Under the pieces are notes generated by a model. It did no database searches, was not told the DNA's origin, and worked only from the letters and a program-made list of their open reading frames with translations. This document shows positions 33,775 through 41,955 of a stretch of DNA of 64,000 bases, piece by piece. The DNA comes from Nocardia albiluteola. Lineage in GTDB: Bacteria; Actinomycetota; Actinomycetes; Mycobacteriales; Mycobacteriaceae. The first letter of the stretch is position 1. Every line of letters begins with the position of its first letter. The position numbers were made by a program, and so were the translations under genes. The stretch covers positions 544,334 through 608,333 of the forward strand of contig NZ_JAHKNI010000005.1 in the NCBI RefSeq assembly GCF_018860155.1, read 5' to 3'.

Positions 33775-34158
33775 ATGACCGTGATCGACACCCCCACCAT
33801 GGCCCCCGTCCTCACCGCAGGCTGGACGCAGGCGTGCCGCCTCGACTATCTGATTCCCGGCCGCGGCGTCGCGGTGCTGCTGAAGGGCGGGCGGCAGGCC
33901 GCGCTGTTCCTGCTGGCCGACGGCACCGTGTACGCGGTGGACAACATCGACCCCTTCGGGCGGGCGGCGGTGATGTCGCGTGGCATCGTCGGCGATCGCG
34001 CCGGGCTGCCCGTGGTCGCCTCGCCGCTGCTCAAGCAGGCCTTCTCGTTGCTGGACGGGCGGTGCCTGGACGGCGTCGGAGTCGCGCTGCCGGTATATGC
34101 GGTCGCGGTGCACGACGGGGTAGTGTCGGTGTCGAACGAGCCCGTGGATTGTCCGTGA
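33775..34158 (+). CDS. nirD: Nitrite reductase small subunit NirD
   Basis: 127-residue Rieske-like fold protein without the cluster ligands, as is normal for NirD. Signatures are RGVAVLLKGGRQAALFLL, VYAVDNIDPFGRAAVMSRGI and ASPLLKQAFSLLDGRCLD. ATG 33775 follows GGAGGAG. It forms the complex with NirB. Its stop overlaps a GTG (34155) that is in frame with the nnaR gene. Confidence 0.95.
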   Translation: MTVIDTPTMAPVLTAGWTQACRLDYLIPGRGVAVLLKGGRQAALFLLADGTVYAVDNIDPFGRAAVMSRGIVGDRAGLPVVASPLLKQAFSLLDGRCLDGVGVALPVYAVAVHDGVVSVSNEPVDCP

Positions 34159-34190
34159 CCGATCGAGCGATGTACCCGGGGGAGCAGTCG

Positions 34191-35426
34191 ATGGATACCG
34201 AACAGCGCGTGCTGGATGGGTTTACCGTCGGCGTCACCGCCGCCCGGCGTGCCGACGAACTCGCCACCATACTGACTCGCCGCGGCGCGACCATCGTTTC
34301 CGCCCCGGCCATTCGGATCATTCCCCTGGCCGACGACACCGAATTGGAGCGGGTGACACGGCAATTGGTCGCCGAGCCCCCGCAGATCGCCGTCGCCACG
34401 ACGGGGATCGGCTTCCGCGGCTGGATGGAGGCCGCGGAGGGCTGGGGCCTGGCCGAGGATCTGCGCAGCACGCTGGGCTCCACCCGGCTGCTCGCGCGCG
34501 GCCCGAAGGCCAAGGGCGCCATCCGCGCCGCCGAGCTGCGCGAGGAATGGTCGCCGGCCTCGGAGTCCTCGGCCGAGGTGCTCGATCACCTGCTCGCGGA
34601 GGGCGTGGAGGGCGTGCGCGTGGCGGTCCAGCTGCACGGCGCCACCACCGAATGGGAGCCGGTGCCCGACTTCTGCGAGGTATTGCGTTGCGCGGGAGCC
34701 GATGTCGTGCCGGTACCGGTGTATCGCTGGGTGCCGCCGGAGGATCAGGGCCCGATGGACCGGATGATCGAGGCGATCATCACCGCCGCGCTGGACTGCG
34801 TGACGTTCACCAGCGCACCCGCGGTGGCCTCGATGCTGATGCGCGCCAAGGAAACCGGGCTGCTGGAGGGCGTGCTGCATGCCCTGCGGACCCGGGTGCT
34901 GCCCGCCTGCGTCGGGACAATCACCGCCGCCCCGCTCGAGGAGCTCGGGGTGAGCACCACGGTGCCCGGACGGGCGCGGCTGGGCGCGCTGGCCCGGCAC
35001 GTCGCAGAGGAACTTCCCCGGCGCGCCAACCGGATTCACGCCGCCGGGCACGAACTGAGCGTGCGCGGGGGATGCGTGGTCGTGGACGGGACCGTGCGCC
35101 AGCTGGCGCCGGCACCGATGGCATTGATGCGGGCGCTGGCCCGCCAGCCCGGCCGGGTCGTCTCGCGGGGCGATCTGCTGGCCGCGCTGCCCGGCGGCGG
35201 TGACGATACGCATGCCGTGGAGACCGGGATCGCGCGGCTGCGGGCCGGGCTCGGTACCCCGAAGGCGATTCAGACAGTGGTGAAGCGGGGCTATCGGCTC
35301 GCCCTGGATCCGGCGGAGTGCGTGGACAACAATCCGCGCCCGGCCGCGGTCGCTCCGGCGAATCCCGCGCGTCCGTCGTCCGCGGGAGTCGGCTCGCCGC
35401 AGCGGCCGACCGCCATGGCGAGGTAG
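34191..35426 (+). CDS. nnaR: NnaR-type regulator: HemD-like domain fused to a winged-helix DNA-binding domain
   Basis: 411 residues from ATG 34191 (GGGGGAG six bases upstream); GTG 34155, overlapping the nirD stop, is an alternative. Residues about 1-260 are uroporphyrinogen-III synthase-like (GFTVGVTAARRADELATILT, VTFTSAPAVASML). Residues about 285-375 are an OmpR/PhoB-type winged helix (ALMRALARQPGRVVSRGDLL, QTVVKRGYRLAL). This architecture and the nirBD context match NnaR, the GlnR co-activator of nitrate/nitrite assimilation. It is not expected to be the biosynthetic HemD. Confidence 0.88.
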   Translation: MDTEQRVLDGFTVGVTAARRADELATILTRRGATIVSAPAIRIIPLADDTELERVTRQLVAEPPQIAVATTGIGFRGWMEAAEGWGLAEDLRSTLGSTRLLARGPKAKGAIRAAELREEWSPASESSAEVLDHLLAEGVEGVRVAVQLHGATTEWEPVPDFCEVLRCAGADVVPVPVYRWVPPEDQGPMDRMIEAIITAALDCVTFTSAPAVASMLMRAKETGLLEGVLHALRTRVLPACVGTITAAPLEELGVSTTVPGRARLGALARHVAEELPRRANRIHAAGHELSVRGGCVVVDGTVRQLAPAPMALMRALARQPGRVVSRGDLLAALPGGGDDTHAVETGIARLRAGLGTPKAIQTVVKRGYRLALDPAECVDNNPRPAAVAPANPARPSSAGVGSPQRPTAMAR

Positions 35427-35554
35427 TCACTCGGGGTTCTGGTCGGCGAGTCAGCGGCCCGCGTTGCGGTCGGGCCGAGTCATGCCCGGCCTTGTCGTCC
35501 TGGCATTCGAGGGCCGGGATCCGCTATGCGCCAGGGGATTACGGCCACAGCTCT

Positions 35555-35584
35555 CCGGGCGGAGCGGTGGCAGACTCCGCCCGG
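35555..35584 (+). terminator. Hairpin downstream of nnaR
   Basis: Perfect 10-bp stem CCGGGCGGAG/CTCCGCCCGG (35555-35564 with 35575-35584), ten-base loop. Confidence 0.55.
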
Positions 35585-35659
35585 GGCACGGGTCGTCGGT
35601 TGCGCGGGACCGATAGCAAGGGGTAGTGCCGGAACGACGGTGGTCGGGTAGTGACGGAA

Positions 35660-35693
35660 TCCGCCCCGTCGCAGGGGTCTGCGACGGGGCGGA
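35660..35693. terminator. Hairpin terminator next to the aldo/keto reductase gene
   Basis: Perfect 14-bp stem (35660-35673 with 35680-35693), six-base loop, 20 bases after the aldo/keto reductase stop on the minus strand. Together with 35555-35584 it insulates two convergent operons. Confidence 0.7.
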
Positions 35694-35713
35694 TGTGCGT
35701 GGTGCGCAAGCGA

Positions 35714-36778
35714 TTACGCGCGTGCCTGGATCTTCAGGTCGCCGCTGATGACCGAGCGGGTCATGTCGCGAGCGAGCATGTTGTGCGGGAAGCCCAGGTC
35801 GATCGCGCTGGCCTCGTCGAGGCGCGACAGGTGGGCGGCATCGAACTCGATATCCAGTGCCCCCAGGTTGTCCTCGAGCTGCGCGGGGGTGCGGGCGCCG
35901 ATGATCGGCGAGGTCACCGCGGGATTGCGCAGCGTCCAGGCCAGCGCGACCTGCGCCGGGGACTTGCCCAGATCCGCGGCGACCTGCTTGACGACCTCCG
36001 CGATCTCCAGGCCGCGCGCGGTGAGCGAGCCCTGGGCCAGCGCGACGTTCTTCCGGTCGCCCTCGGCCGAGGCCACCGCGCTGCTCTCCAGGTCGGCGGC
36101 GGTGTACTTGCCCGTCAACACGCCGCTGGCCAGCGGCGACCACGGGATCACGCCCAGGCCCAGCTCCTTGGCCATCGGGATCAGGTCACGCTCGCCGGTG
36201 CGCTCGAGCAGGTTGTACTCGATCTGCAGCGCCACCAGCGGCGACCAGCCACGCAGGTCGGCGATGGCCTGCATGCGCGAGACCTGCCAGGCCGGGGCGT
36301 CGGAGATCGCGACGTACAGCACCTTGCCCTGCCGGACCAGGTCGTCCATGCCGCGCAGGATTTCCTCGACCGGGGTCGTGAAATCCCAGGCGTGCAGGTA
36401 GAACAGGTCGATGTAGTCCGTGTTGAGGTTCCGCAGGCTGGCCTCCACCGAGGCGATCATGCTCTTGCGGCCGTTGCCCCCGGAGTTCGGGTCGCCCGGA
36501 CGGCGCAGCATCGTGTATTTGGTTGCCAGGACTAGGCTTTCGCGATTGTCGCGGGTGAACTCGCCCAGCAGGCGCTCGGAGCTGCCGTTGGTGTAGACGC
36601 TCGCGGTGTCGATGAAGTTGCCGCCGCGCTCGACGTAAGTGTCGAACTGGTTGCGGGCGTCGTCAGTGTCGGCGCCCCAGCCCCAGTCGGTGCCGAAGGT
36701 CATGGTGCCCAATGCCAGCGGCGAGACCCGCAGTCCGGAACGTCCCAGCAGCCGGTAGGTGTCCAGGGTGAGCGACAT
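35714..36778 (-). CDS. Aldo/keto reductase
   Basis: 354-residue NADPH-dependent AKR of the general stress/GSP69-like group. Catalytic tetrad residues are visible in FIDTASVYTNGSSERLLG (Asp, Tyr), LATKYTML (Lys) and YLHAWD (His). The NADPH-binding PIIGARTPAQLEDNLGALD is near the C-terminus. ATG 36778 was chosen because AGGAGG precedes it and it matches the family start; the frame is open further upstream. It is divergent to an XRE/MmyB-like regulator. Confidence 0.93.
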   Translation of the reverse strand: MSLTLDTYRLLGRSGLRVSPLALGTMTFGTDWGWGADTDDARNQFDTYVERGGNFIDTASVYTNGSSERLLGEFTRDNRESLVLATKYTMLRRPGDPNSGGNGRKSMIASVEASLRNLNTDYIDLFYLHAWDFTTPVEEILRGMDDLVRQGKVLYVAISDAPAWQVSRMQAIADLRGWSPLVALQIEYNLLERTGERDLIPMAKELGLGVIPWSPLASGVLTGKYTAADLESSAVASAEGDRKNVALAQGSLTARGLEIAEVVKQVAADLGKSPAQVALAWTLRNPAVTSPIIGARTPAQLEDNLGALDIEFDAAHLSRLDEASAIDLGFPHNMLARDMTRSVISGDLKIQARA

Positions 36779-36898
36779 CAGGTCCTCCTGTGCTCGTGAT
36801 CCGTTGTCGTAATTCAGTCTCCGGCGCGGCACGGGCGGGGGTAAGGGAAGGATTGGCCTAGGAACGCGGGTCCTACTCTCGCCGTAGACTCGAATTCG

Positions 36899-37732
36899 AT
36901 GACCGAAACCGTCGACACCGCCCAGGAGCTCGCCGCCTTTCTGCGCACCCGGCGCGAGGGCCTGGACCCGCACGAGTTCGGGCTGCCGCAGCGTCGGCAG
37001 TCGCGGCGTACCCCGGGGCTGCGGCGCGAGGAGGTCGCCGAGCTGGCCGGGGTCAGCACCGACTATGTGGTTCGCCTCGAGCAGGCCCGCGGCCTGCGTC
37101 CCTCGCCCGAGGTGCTCGAGGCGCTGGCCACCGCGCTGCGCCTGGACCCCGACGAGCGCACCTACCTGTTCGATCTGGCCCAGCAGCGTCCGCCGAACAC
37201 CGGGAAGCCGTCCACCACTGCCGATCCGGCCCTGGTGCGGCTGGTCGCTGACCTGTCGCCTCGCCCGGCGATGGTGTTCAACCACCGCTTCGACATCCTG
37301 TGCTGGAATCGCGAAATGGCAAGGTTGCTGGTGGATTTCGACAGGCTGCCCTCGCAGCAGCGCAACTCGATGTGGATGTGCCTGCGTCATCCGGTCATAG
37401 GCGCCGACTTCTATGTCGATCGCGAGCGCATCCTGCGCGAGGGCATCGCGGATCTGCGCGCGGCCTGGGGCGCGCATCCGGAGGATCGCATGCTTGCCGA
37501 CATGATCGCCGAATTGCGCGCGACCGATGTGGAATTCGAGCGGCTGTGGGCCAAGCGCGATGTCAAGGTGCGCGCCCGTGGCATCAAGGTGATGCGGCAT
37601 CCCGGGGTCGGCCGGGTCGCGGTGGAGTACGAGGTGCTGATGCCGCTGCAGGATCCGGATCAGCGGCTGGTGATCTATCGGGCGGCCGACGAGAACAGTC
37701 AGGCCGCGCTGGACCGGCTGGGCGCGGACTAG
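36899..37732 (+). CDS. XRE-family regulator with MmyB-like ligand-binding domain
   Basis: 277 residues. HTH at about 35-95: RTPGLRREEVAELAGVSTDY and VVRLEQARGLRPSPEVLEAL, the classical actinobacterial R-R-x-P-G-L-R-R-E-E-V motif. A MmyB-type C-terminal domain follows (FNHRFDILCWNREMARLLVD). Proteins of this type usually control a divergent oxidoreductase gene, here the aldo/keto reductase 120 bases away. The ligand, by family, may be a fatty acid or similar small molecule. Confidence 0.9.
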   Translation: MTETVDTAQELAAFLRTRREGLDPHEFGLPQRRQSRRTPGLRREEVAELAGVSTDYVVRLEQARGLRPSPEVLEALATALRLDPDERTYLFDLAQQRPPNTGKPSTTADPALVRLVADLSPRPAMVFNHRFDILCWNREMARLLVDFDRLPSQQRNSMWMCLRHPVIGADFYVDRERILREGIADLRAAWGAHPEDRMLADMIAELRATDVEFERLWAKRDVKVRARGIKVMRHPGVGRVAVEYEVLMPLQDPDQRLVIYRAADENSQAALDRLGAD

Positions 37733-37864
37733 TCTCCGGTTGGAAGCACGCCCTTGCTCTGCCCGAAAAAATTTCGCAGAGTTCGTGAAAATGCGTCGAA
37801 TGGGTTCGAGCGGCTACGACCTACTCGTGACAGCAGGTTCCCGAAACACCCCAAGGAGCACATC

Positions 37865-38311
37865 ATGACCAGCGTCAGCACCTTCCTCTGGTTCGACACC
37901 GAGGCCGAGCGCGCCGCCGAGTTCTACGTCGCGTCCGTCCCGGATTCCTGCATCACCGGCGTCACCCGTGGCGAGGACGGCTCCGCGTTCGTTGTCACGC
38001 TCGAGCTCGCCGGTCACGCGATCACGCTGCTGAATGGCGGACCCGGGCACACCCACACCGACGCGGCCTCGATCCAGGTCGTGGTCGACGACCAGGAGGC
38101 GGTCGATCGGCTATGGGATGCCCTGACCGAGGGCGGTAAGCCCGGCCCCTGCGGCTGGCTCGAGGATCGGTACGGGCTGTCCTGGCAGGTGGTGCCTGCC
38201 GGGCTGACCGAACTGCTGAGCGGCGAGCGGGCCGCGGAGGTGGGCGCGGTCATGCGCACCATGTCCAAGCTCGATCTGAAGGTGCTGCGGGAGGCGGCCG
38301 AACGGGGCTGA
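37865..38311 (+). CDS. VOC-superfamily (PhnB/3-demethylubiquinone-like) protein
   Basis: 148 residues from ATG 37865. It begins TSVSTFLWFDTEAERAAEFY and contains LELAGHAITLLNGGP and PGPCGWLEDRYGLSWQVVP, the PhnB-like glyoxalase fold. It probably binds a small molecule or metal; no enzymatic role can be assigned. Upstream in-frame codons extend into non-homologous sequence. A hairpin terminator follows. Confidence 0.88.
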   Translation: MTSVSTFLWFDTEAERAAEFYVASVPDSCITGVTRGEDGSAFVVTLELAGHAITLLNGGPGHTHTDAASIQVVVDDQEAVDRLWDALTEGGKPGPCGWLEDRYGLSWQVVPAGLTELLSGERAAEVGAVMRTMSKLDLKVLREAAERG

Positions 38312-38323
38312 GCGTCGGGGCGG

Positions 38324-38355
38324 CCGGCCGCATCCGGCATTTCGGATGCGGCCGG
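38324..38355 (+). terminator. Hairpin terminator after the VOC gene
   Basis: Perfect 13-bp stem (38324-38336 with 38343-38355) and six-base loop. Confidence 0.75.
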
Positions 38356-38482
38356 ACCCGCAAAAGTTAGCCGACCGGAGGCTGATGCCTTCGGCTGGTT
38401 CGGTGTCCGATGATCGCGACCCCGTTCACATTCGGGTGAACACGCACATCGACAGGGCATACATTCGTTTTCTCGAGGCATA

Positions 38483-39469
38483 GTGGATGGAATGCGCCGA
38501 GTACTGCATTGTCTCTTCGTCGCGATAGCTGGGATCGCTCTGCTGATCCCCGGGGTGGCCTCGGCCGATGCCGGTCGCGGCCCGGCAGTGCTGGACGTGC
38601 GTCCGCTGGGCGGGCGGCAGTACCAGGTGGTCGTCTACTCCGCGGCCATGAACAAGCCGATCACGCTGTGGGTTTCGCATCCCGACGGGCCCGCTCCCGC
38701 GCTGTATCTGCTCAACGCCGTCGACGGCGGCGAGGCCGGCGGACCGTGGAACGTGCGCACCGACGCGGCGCGGTTCTTCGCCGACAAGAACGTCAACGTG
38801 ATCGTGCCGATCGGCGGGCGCGCCAGCTACTACACCGATTGGGCGGCCGACGACCCCGCCCTGGGCCGCAACCAGTGGTCCACCTTCCTGATCCACGAAC
38901 TGCCGCCGCTGCTGAACGCCCGGTTCGGCATGACCGGCCGCAATGCCGTTGCAGGAGTGTCGATGTCGGGCACCTCGGCGCTGGATCTGGCGATCGAGGC
39001 GCCGGGGCTGTACCAGGCGGCCGGGGTGTTCAGTGGATGCCCGAGCACGAGCGATCCCGCTGCCCGGGCGATGGTGTACTCCCAGCTCGCGTCGTTCGGC
39101 GCGGATGCCGCGAACATGTGGGGACCGCCCGGCAGCCCGGCCTGGGTGGCACACGATCCGGCCCTCAACGCCGCGCGGCTGCGAGGGGTGGCGCTGTACG
39201 TCTCGGTCGGAAACGGCGTGCCGGGCGCGCATGACACCCTCGCCGATCCTTCCATCGGCGGTAATGTCGGCGTGCTCACCGATCGCCTGCTGGCGGGCGG
39301 GGCACTGGAGGGGATCGCGAACGGTTGCACCCATGCGTTCACCGCCCGCCTCGCGGCGCTGGGCATTCCGGCCACCGAGGTCTACCGGGGCGGCACCCAC
39401 TCCTGGCCGTACTGGCAGGAGGACCTGCACGATTCCTGGCGGGTCTTCGCACCCGCGCTCGGGGCTTAG
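38483..39469 (+). CDS. Secreted mycolyltransferase (antigen 85 family)
   Basis: 328 residues from GTG 38483 (ATG 38492 also possible). Signal peptide LFVAIAGIALLIPGVASADA. The esterase-D/Ag85 fold has SAAMNKPITLWV, VIVPIGGRASYYTDW, the nucleophile motif GVSMSGTSAL (Ser160) and the C-terminal GGTHSWPYWQEDLHDSW with the catalytic His. It transfers mycolic acids to trehalose or arabinogalactan in the cell envelope, which marks the host as a mycolate producer. Nocardiae carry several such paralogues. Confidence 0.93.
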   Translation: MDGMRRVLHCLFVAIAGIALLIPGVASADAGRGPAVLDVRPLGGRQYQVVVYSAAMNKPITLWVSHPDGPAPALYLLNAVDGGEAGGPWNVRTDAARFFADKNVNVIVPIGGRASYYTDWAADDPALGRNQWSTFLIHELPPLLNARFGMTGRNAVAGVSMSGTSALDLAIEAPGLYQAAGVFSGCPSTSDPAARAMVYSQLASFGADAANMWGPPGSPAWVAHDPALNAARLRGVALYVSVGNGVPGAHDTLADPSIGGNVGVLTDRLLAGGALEGIANGCTHAFTARLAALGIPATEVYRGGTHSWPYWQEDLHDSWRVFAPALGA

Positions 39470-39498
39470 TTGTCGGTGGCCGGTGCCACAATGCACCC

Positions 39499-39837
39499 AT
39501 GGCGTACGACATGGAACTGGCCGATCGGATCCGGGACCTGCTCGGGCCCGCGCTTCCGGAGTCGGTCGAGAAGAAGATGTTCGGCGGCCTGGCCTTTCTG
39601 ATCGGCGGCAATATGGCCGTTGCCGCCAGCGGTCAGGGCGGGCTCCTGGTGCGGGTCGATCCCGCGGAGGCCGATTCGCTGATCGACGGTAAGCGGGTGG
39701 CGCCGATGGTGATGGGCGGACGCGAGATGAAGAATTGGCTGCGCGTCGTCACGGACTCGGTCGACGATTCGGCGCTGCAGGAGTGGATCGATCGGGGGGT
39801 CGCGTACGCGCGCACCCTTCCGCCGAAATCCAAATAG
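39499..39837 (+). CDS. TfoX N-terminal-domain protein
   Basis: 112 residues: MAYDMELADRIRDLLGPALP, then KKMFGGLAFLIGGNMAVAAS, which is the TfoX_N signature K-x-M-F-G-G. Stand-alone TfoX_N proteins are common in actinobacteria and of unknown role; they lack the competence-linked C-terminal domain. Starts at ATG 39499. Confidence 0.9.
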   Translation: MAYDMELADRIRDLLGPALPESVEKKMFGGLAFLIGGNMAVAASGQGGLLVRVDPAEADSLIDGKRVAPMVMGGREMKNWLRVVTDSVDDSALQEWIDRGVAYARTLPPKSK

Positions 39838-39864
39838 CCGCACCCACGGTCGTCCCGGCTGGGA

Positions 39865-40476
39865 TCAGCTGGGCGCCTGCAGGGCCGGGAACCAGATGTC
39901 GGTCAGCACCTCCGCGGCCTGCGCGGCGGTCACGTCGATGGTGCCCTGCATGGCCCACCGGGTGAAGAAGCGCTCGAGCTGCGCGACGAGCAGTTCGATG
40001 CGCAGCCGGGCCTCGTCGCGGCGCTCGCGCGGCCAGCGGGCGAGATACTGCGGCATGCCATCGGCCAGCGTCATGATGCCCTCGCGGGCCACCTCGCGGA
40101 ACTCGGGCTCGAGGGCGGTGGCCTCGTCCCAGGCGGGCAGCAGATCCTTGTTCTCGACGAACCACGCGATGGCGCGGGCCATCCAGGCGTCGAACTCCTC
40201 GCGCGATCCGGTGATCAGCACGCGGTCCAGGTCGGCGTAGAAGTCCCGCACCGTCGGCAGGGTGCCCTGTTCGGCGATCGCCCTGAGCACCTCGGTCTTC
40301 CCGGTGAAATGCAGGTAGAAGGTGGCGCGGCTGCAGCCCACGGCGGCGGCGATGTCGTCCACCCGCACGCCCGAATAGCCCTGGGTCACGAACAGTTCCC
40401 GCGCCGCATCGATGATGCGCAGGCGGGTCAGTCGCTTCTGCTCCTCGCGTAGCGAGCCGCGTGGTGTCTCCGGCAT
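39865..40476 (-). CDS. TetR-family repressor of the FMO-esterase operon
   Basis: 203 residues from ATG 40476 (an upstream ATG at 40515 would run through the operator). HTH about 20-65: RVDDIAAAVGCSRATFYLHF. C-terminal domain with FTRWAMQGTIDVTAAQAAEV. A 13-of-14-bp palindrome at 40498-40530 lies between it and the divergent FMO operon, so it very probably represses both. The inducer is presumably an operon substrate. Confidence 0.9.
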   Translation of the reverse strand: MPETPRGSLREEQKRLTRLRIIDAARELFVTQGYSGVRVDDIAAAVGCSRATFYLHFTGKTEVLRAIAEQGTLPTVRDFYADLDRVLITGSREEFDAWMARAIAWFVENKDLLPAWDEATALEPEFREVAREGIMTLADGMPQYLARWPRERRDEARLRIELLVAQLERFFTRWAMQGTIDVTAAQAAEVLTDIWFPALQAPS

Positions 40477-40497
40477 GCCGACAATAATAGACGCTCC

Positions 40498-40530
40498 AAC
40501 ATTCACTAGACGCAATGTCTAGTGAGTGTT
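40498..40530. promoter_or_regulatory. TetR operator between the regulator and FMO genes
   Basis: Arms 40498-40511 and 40517-40530 pair at 13 of 14 positions around a five-base centre (core CACTAGAC-GCAAT-GTCTAGTG). It is AT-richer than its surroundings and centrally placed in the divergent promoter region. Confidence 0.75.
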
Positions 40531-40581
40531 AGCGTGTGTATCACGTCACGGGCGGCCCAGCGGCCGAACAGGAGAACCGAG

Positions 40582-41955
40582 TTGGATACACGCGAACTGC
40601 CCCGGGTGTGCGTCATCGGCGCCGGACCGTCGGGAATCACCACCGCCAAACGCCTTGCCGAGCACGGCATCCCCTTCGATTGCTACGAGGCCTCGGACGA
40701 GGTCGGCGGGAATTGGTATTTCAAGAATCCCAATGGCATGTCGGCCTGCTATCAGAGCCTGCACATCGATACCTCCACGTATCGCCTGCAGTTCGAGGAC
40801 TTTCCGGCTCCCGAGCACTGGCCGGACTTCCCACACCACTCCGAGTTGCTGCAGTACTTCAAGGACTACGTCGACCACTTCGGCATCCGCGACCGCATCC
40901 GGTTCAACACGAAAATCGTTGCTGCCGAACGCGACAGCGACGGTCTGTGGGTCGTCACCACGAACACCGGTGAGACCGCGGTCTACGACGTGCTGGCTGT
41001 GTGCAACGGGCACCACTGGGATCCGAGCCTGCCTGGCTATCCCGGCGAATTCGACGGCGTGCTCATGCACAGCCACGCCTACAACGATCCGTTCGACCCG
41101 ATCGATATGCGCGGCAAGCGAATCGTGGTGGTGGGCATGGGCAATTCGGGCCTGGACATCGCCTCGGAGCTGTCGCAGCGGTTCGTCGCGGACAAGCTGT
41201 GGGTCTCCGCGCGTCGGGGCGTGTGGGTGCTGCCGAAATATGTCAACGGCCAGGTCGGCGACCGGCGGCAGACCCCGCGCTGGATCCCGCCGCGGGTGAT
41301 GCTCAAACTCAAGCAGCGGTTCGTGCGCAAATACCGCGGGGAGATGGAGAATTACGGGCTGCCCAAGCCCGATCATCGACCATTCGAGGCGCATCCGTCC
41401 GCCAGTGAGGAATTCCTGCACCGCGCCGGCTGCGGCGACATCTCGTTCAAACCGGCCATCGCCCGGCTGGACGGCGCGCGGGTGCACTTCGCCGACGGCA
41501 CCTCCGAGGAGGTGGACGTGGTGCTCTGCGCGACCGGATACCACATCAGCTTCCCGTTCTTTGCCGACCCGGATCTGCTGCCGGACAACAATAATCGCTT
41601 CCCGCTGTTCCAGCTGATGATGAAACCGGGCATCGACAACCTGTTCTTCATGGGCCTGGCCCAGCCACTGCCGACGCTGGTGAATTTCGCCGAGCAGCAG
41701 ACCAAATTCCTCGCCGCCTACCTGACCGGTCGCTATCACCTGCCCGCACGGCCGGAGATCGATGCCGCCGTCCGTGCGCACGAGGTCCGCCGCGCGGGGC
41801 GATACTACGATTCGCCGCGGCACACCATCCAGGTCGAATTCGAGCCGTATGTGCGGAATATGCTCGAGGAGATCGCGGCAGGGGTGAAACGTGCTGCTGC
41901 GGCGGGTAATTCGTTGCCGGTTCCAGCCCGCGCCGGAGCCGGGGTCCGGGGATGA
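40582..41955 (+). CDS. Flavin-containing monooxygenase (class B, MymA-like)
   Basis: 457 residues from TTG 40582, chosen because AGGAG lies seven bases upstream. FAD site VCVIGAGPSGITTAKRLAE, FMO signature FDGVLMHSHAYND (FxGxxxHxxxY), NADPH site VVVGMGNSGLDIASEL and the C-terminal LCATGYHISFPFF. It inserts oxygen into a ketone, sulfide or amine. It is the first gene of a five-gene operon whose order (FMO, esterase, Zn-ADH, acyl-CoA synthetase) recalls M. tuberculosis mymA-lipR-adhD-fadD13. Confidence 0.92.
   Translation: MDTRELPRVCVIGAGPSGITTAKRLAEHGIPFDCYEASDEVGGNWYFKNPNGMSACYQSLHIDTSTYRLQFEDFPAPEHWPDFPHHSELLQYFKDYVDHFGIRDRIRFNTKIVAAERDSDGLWVVTTNTGETAVYDVLAVCNGHHWDPSLPGYPGEFDGVLMHSHAYNDPFDPIDMRGKRIVVVGMGNSGLDIASELSQRFVADKLWVSARRGVWVLPKYVNGQVGDRRQTPRWIPPRVMLKLKQRFVRKYRGEMENYGLPKPDHRPFEAHPSASEEFLHRAGCGDISFKPAIARLDGARVHFADGTSEEVDVVLCATGYHISFPFFADPDLLPDNNNRFPLFQLMMKPGIDNLFFMGLAQPLPTLVNFAEQQTKFLAAYLTGRYHLPARPEIDAAVRAHEVRRAGRYYDSPRHTIQVEFEPYVRNMLEEIAAGVKRAAAAGNSLPVPARAGAGVRG

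Noticed and set aside
31065..33815. 916-codon open frame antisense to nirB
   Set aside because: No recognisable domain, composition dominated by R, G, H, Q and D as expected for the antisense of GC-rich codons; nirB on the other strand is unambiguous.
34191..35426. Calling this gene uroporphyrinogen-III synthase (hemD)
   Set aside because: The fused winged-helix domain and position after nirBD fit the regulator NnaR better.
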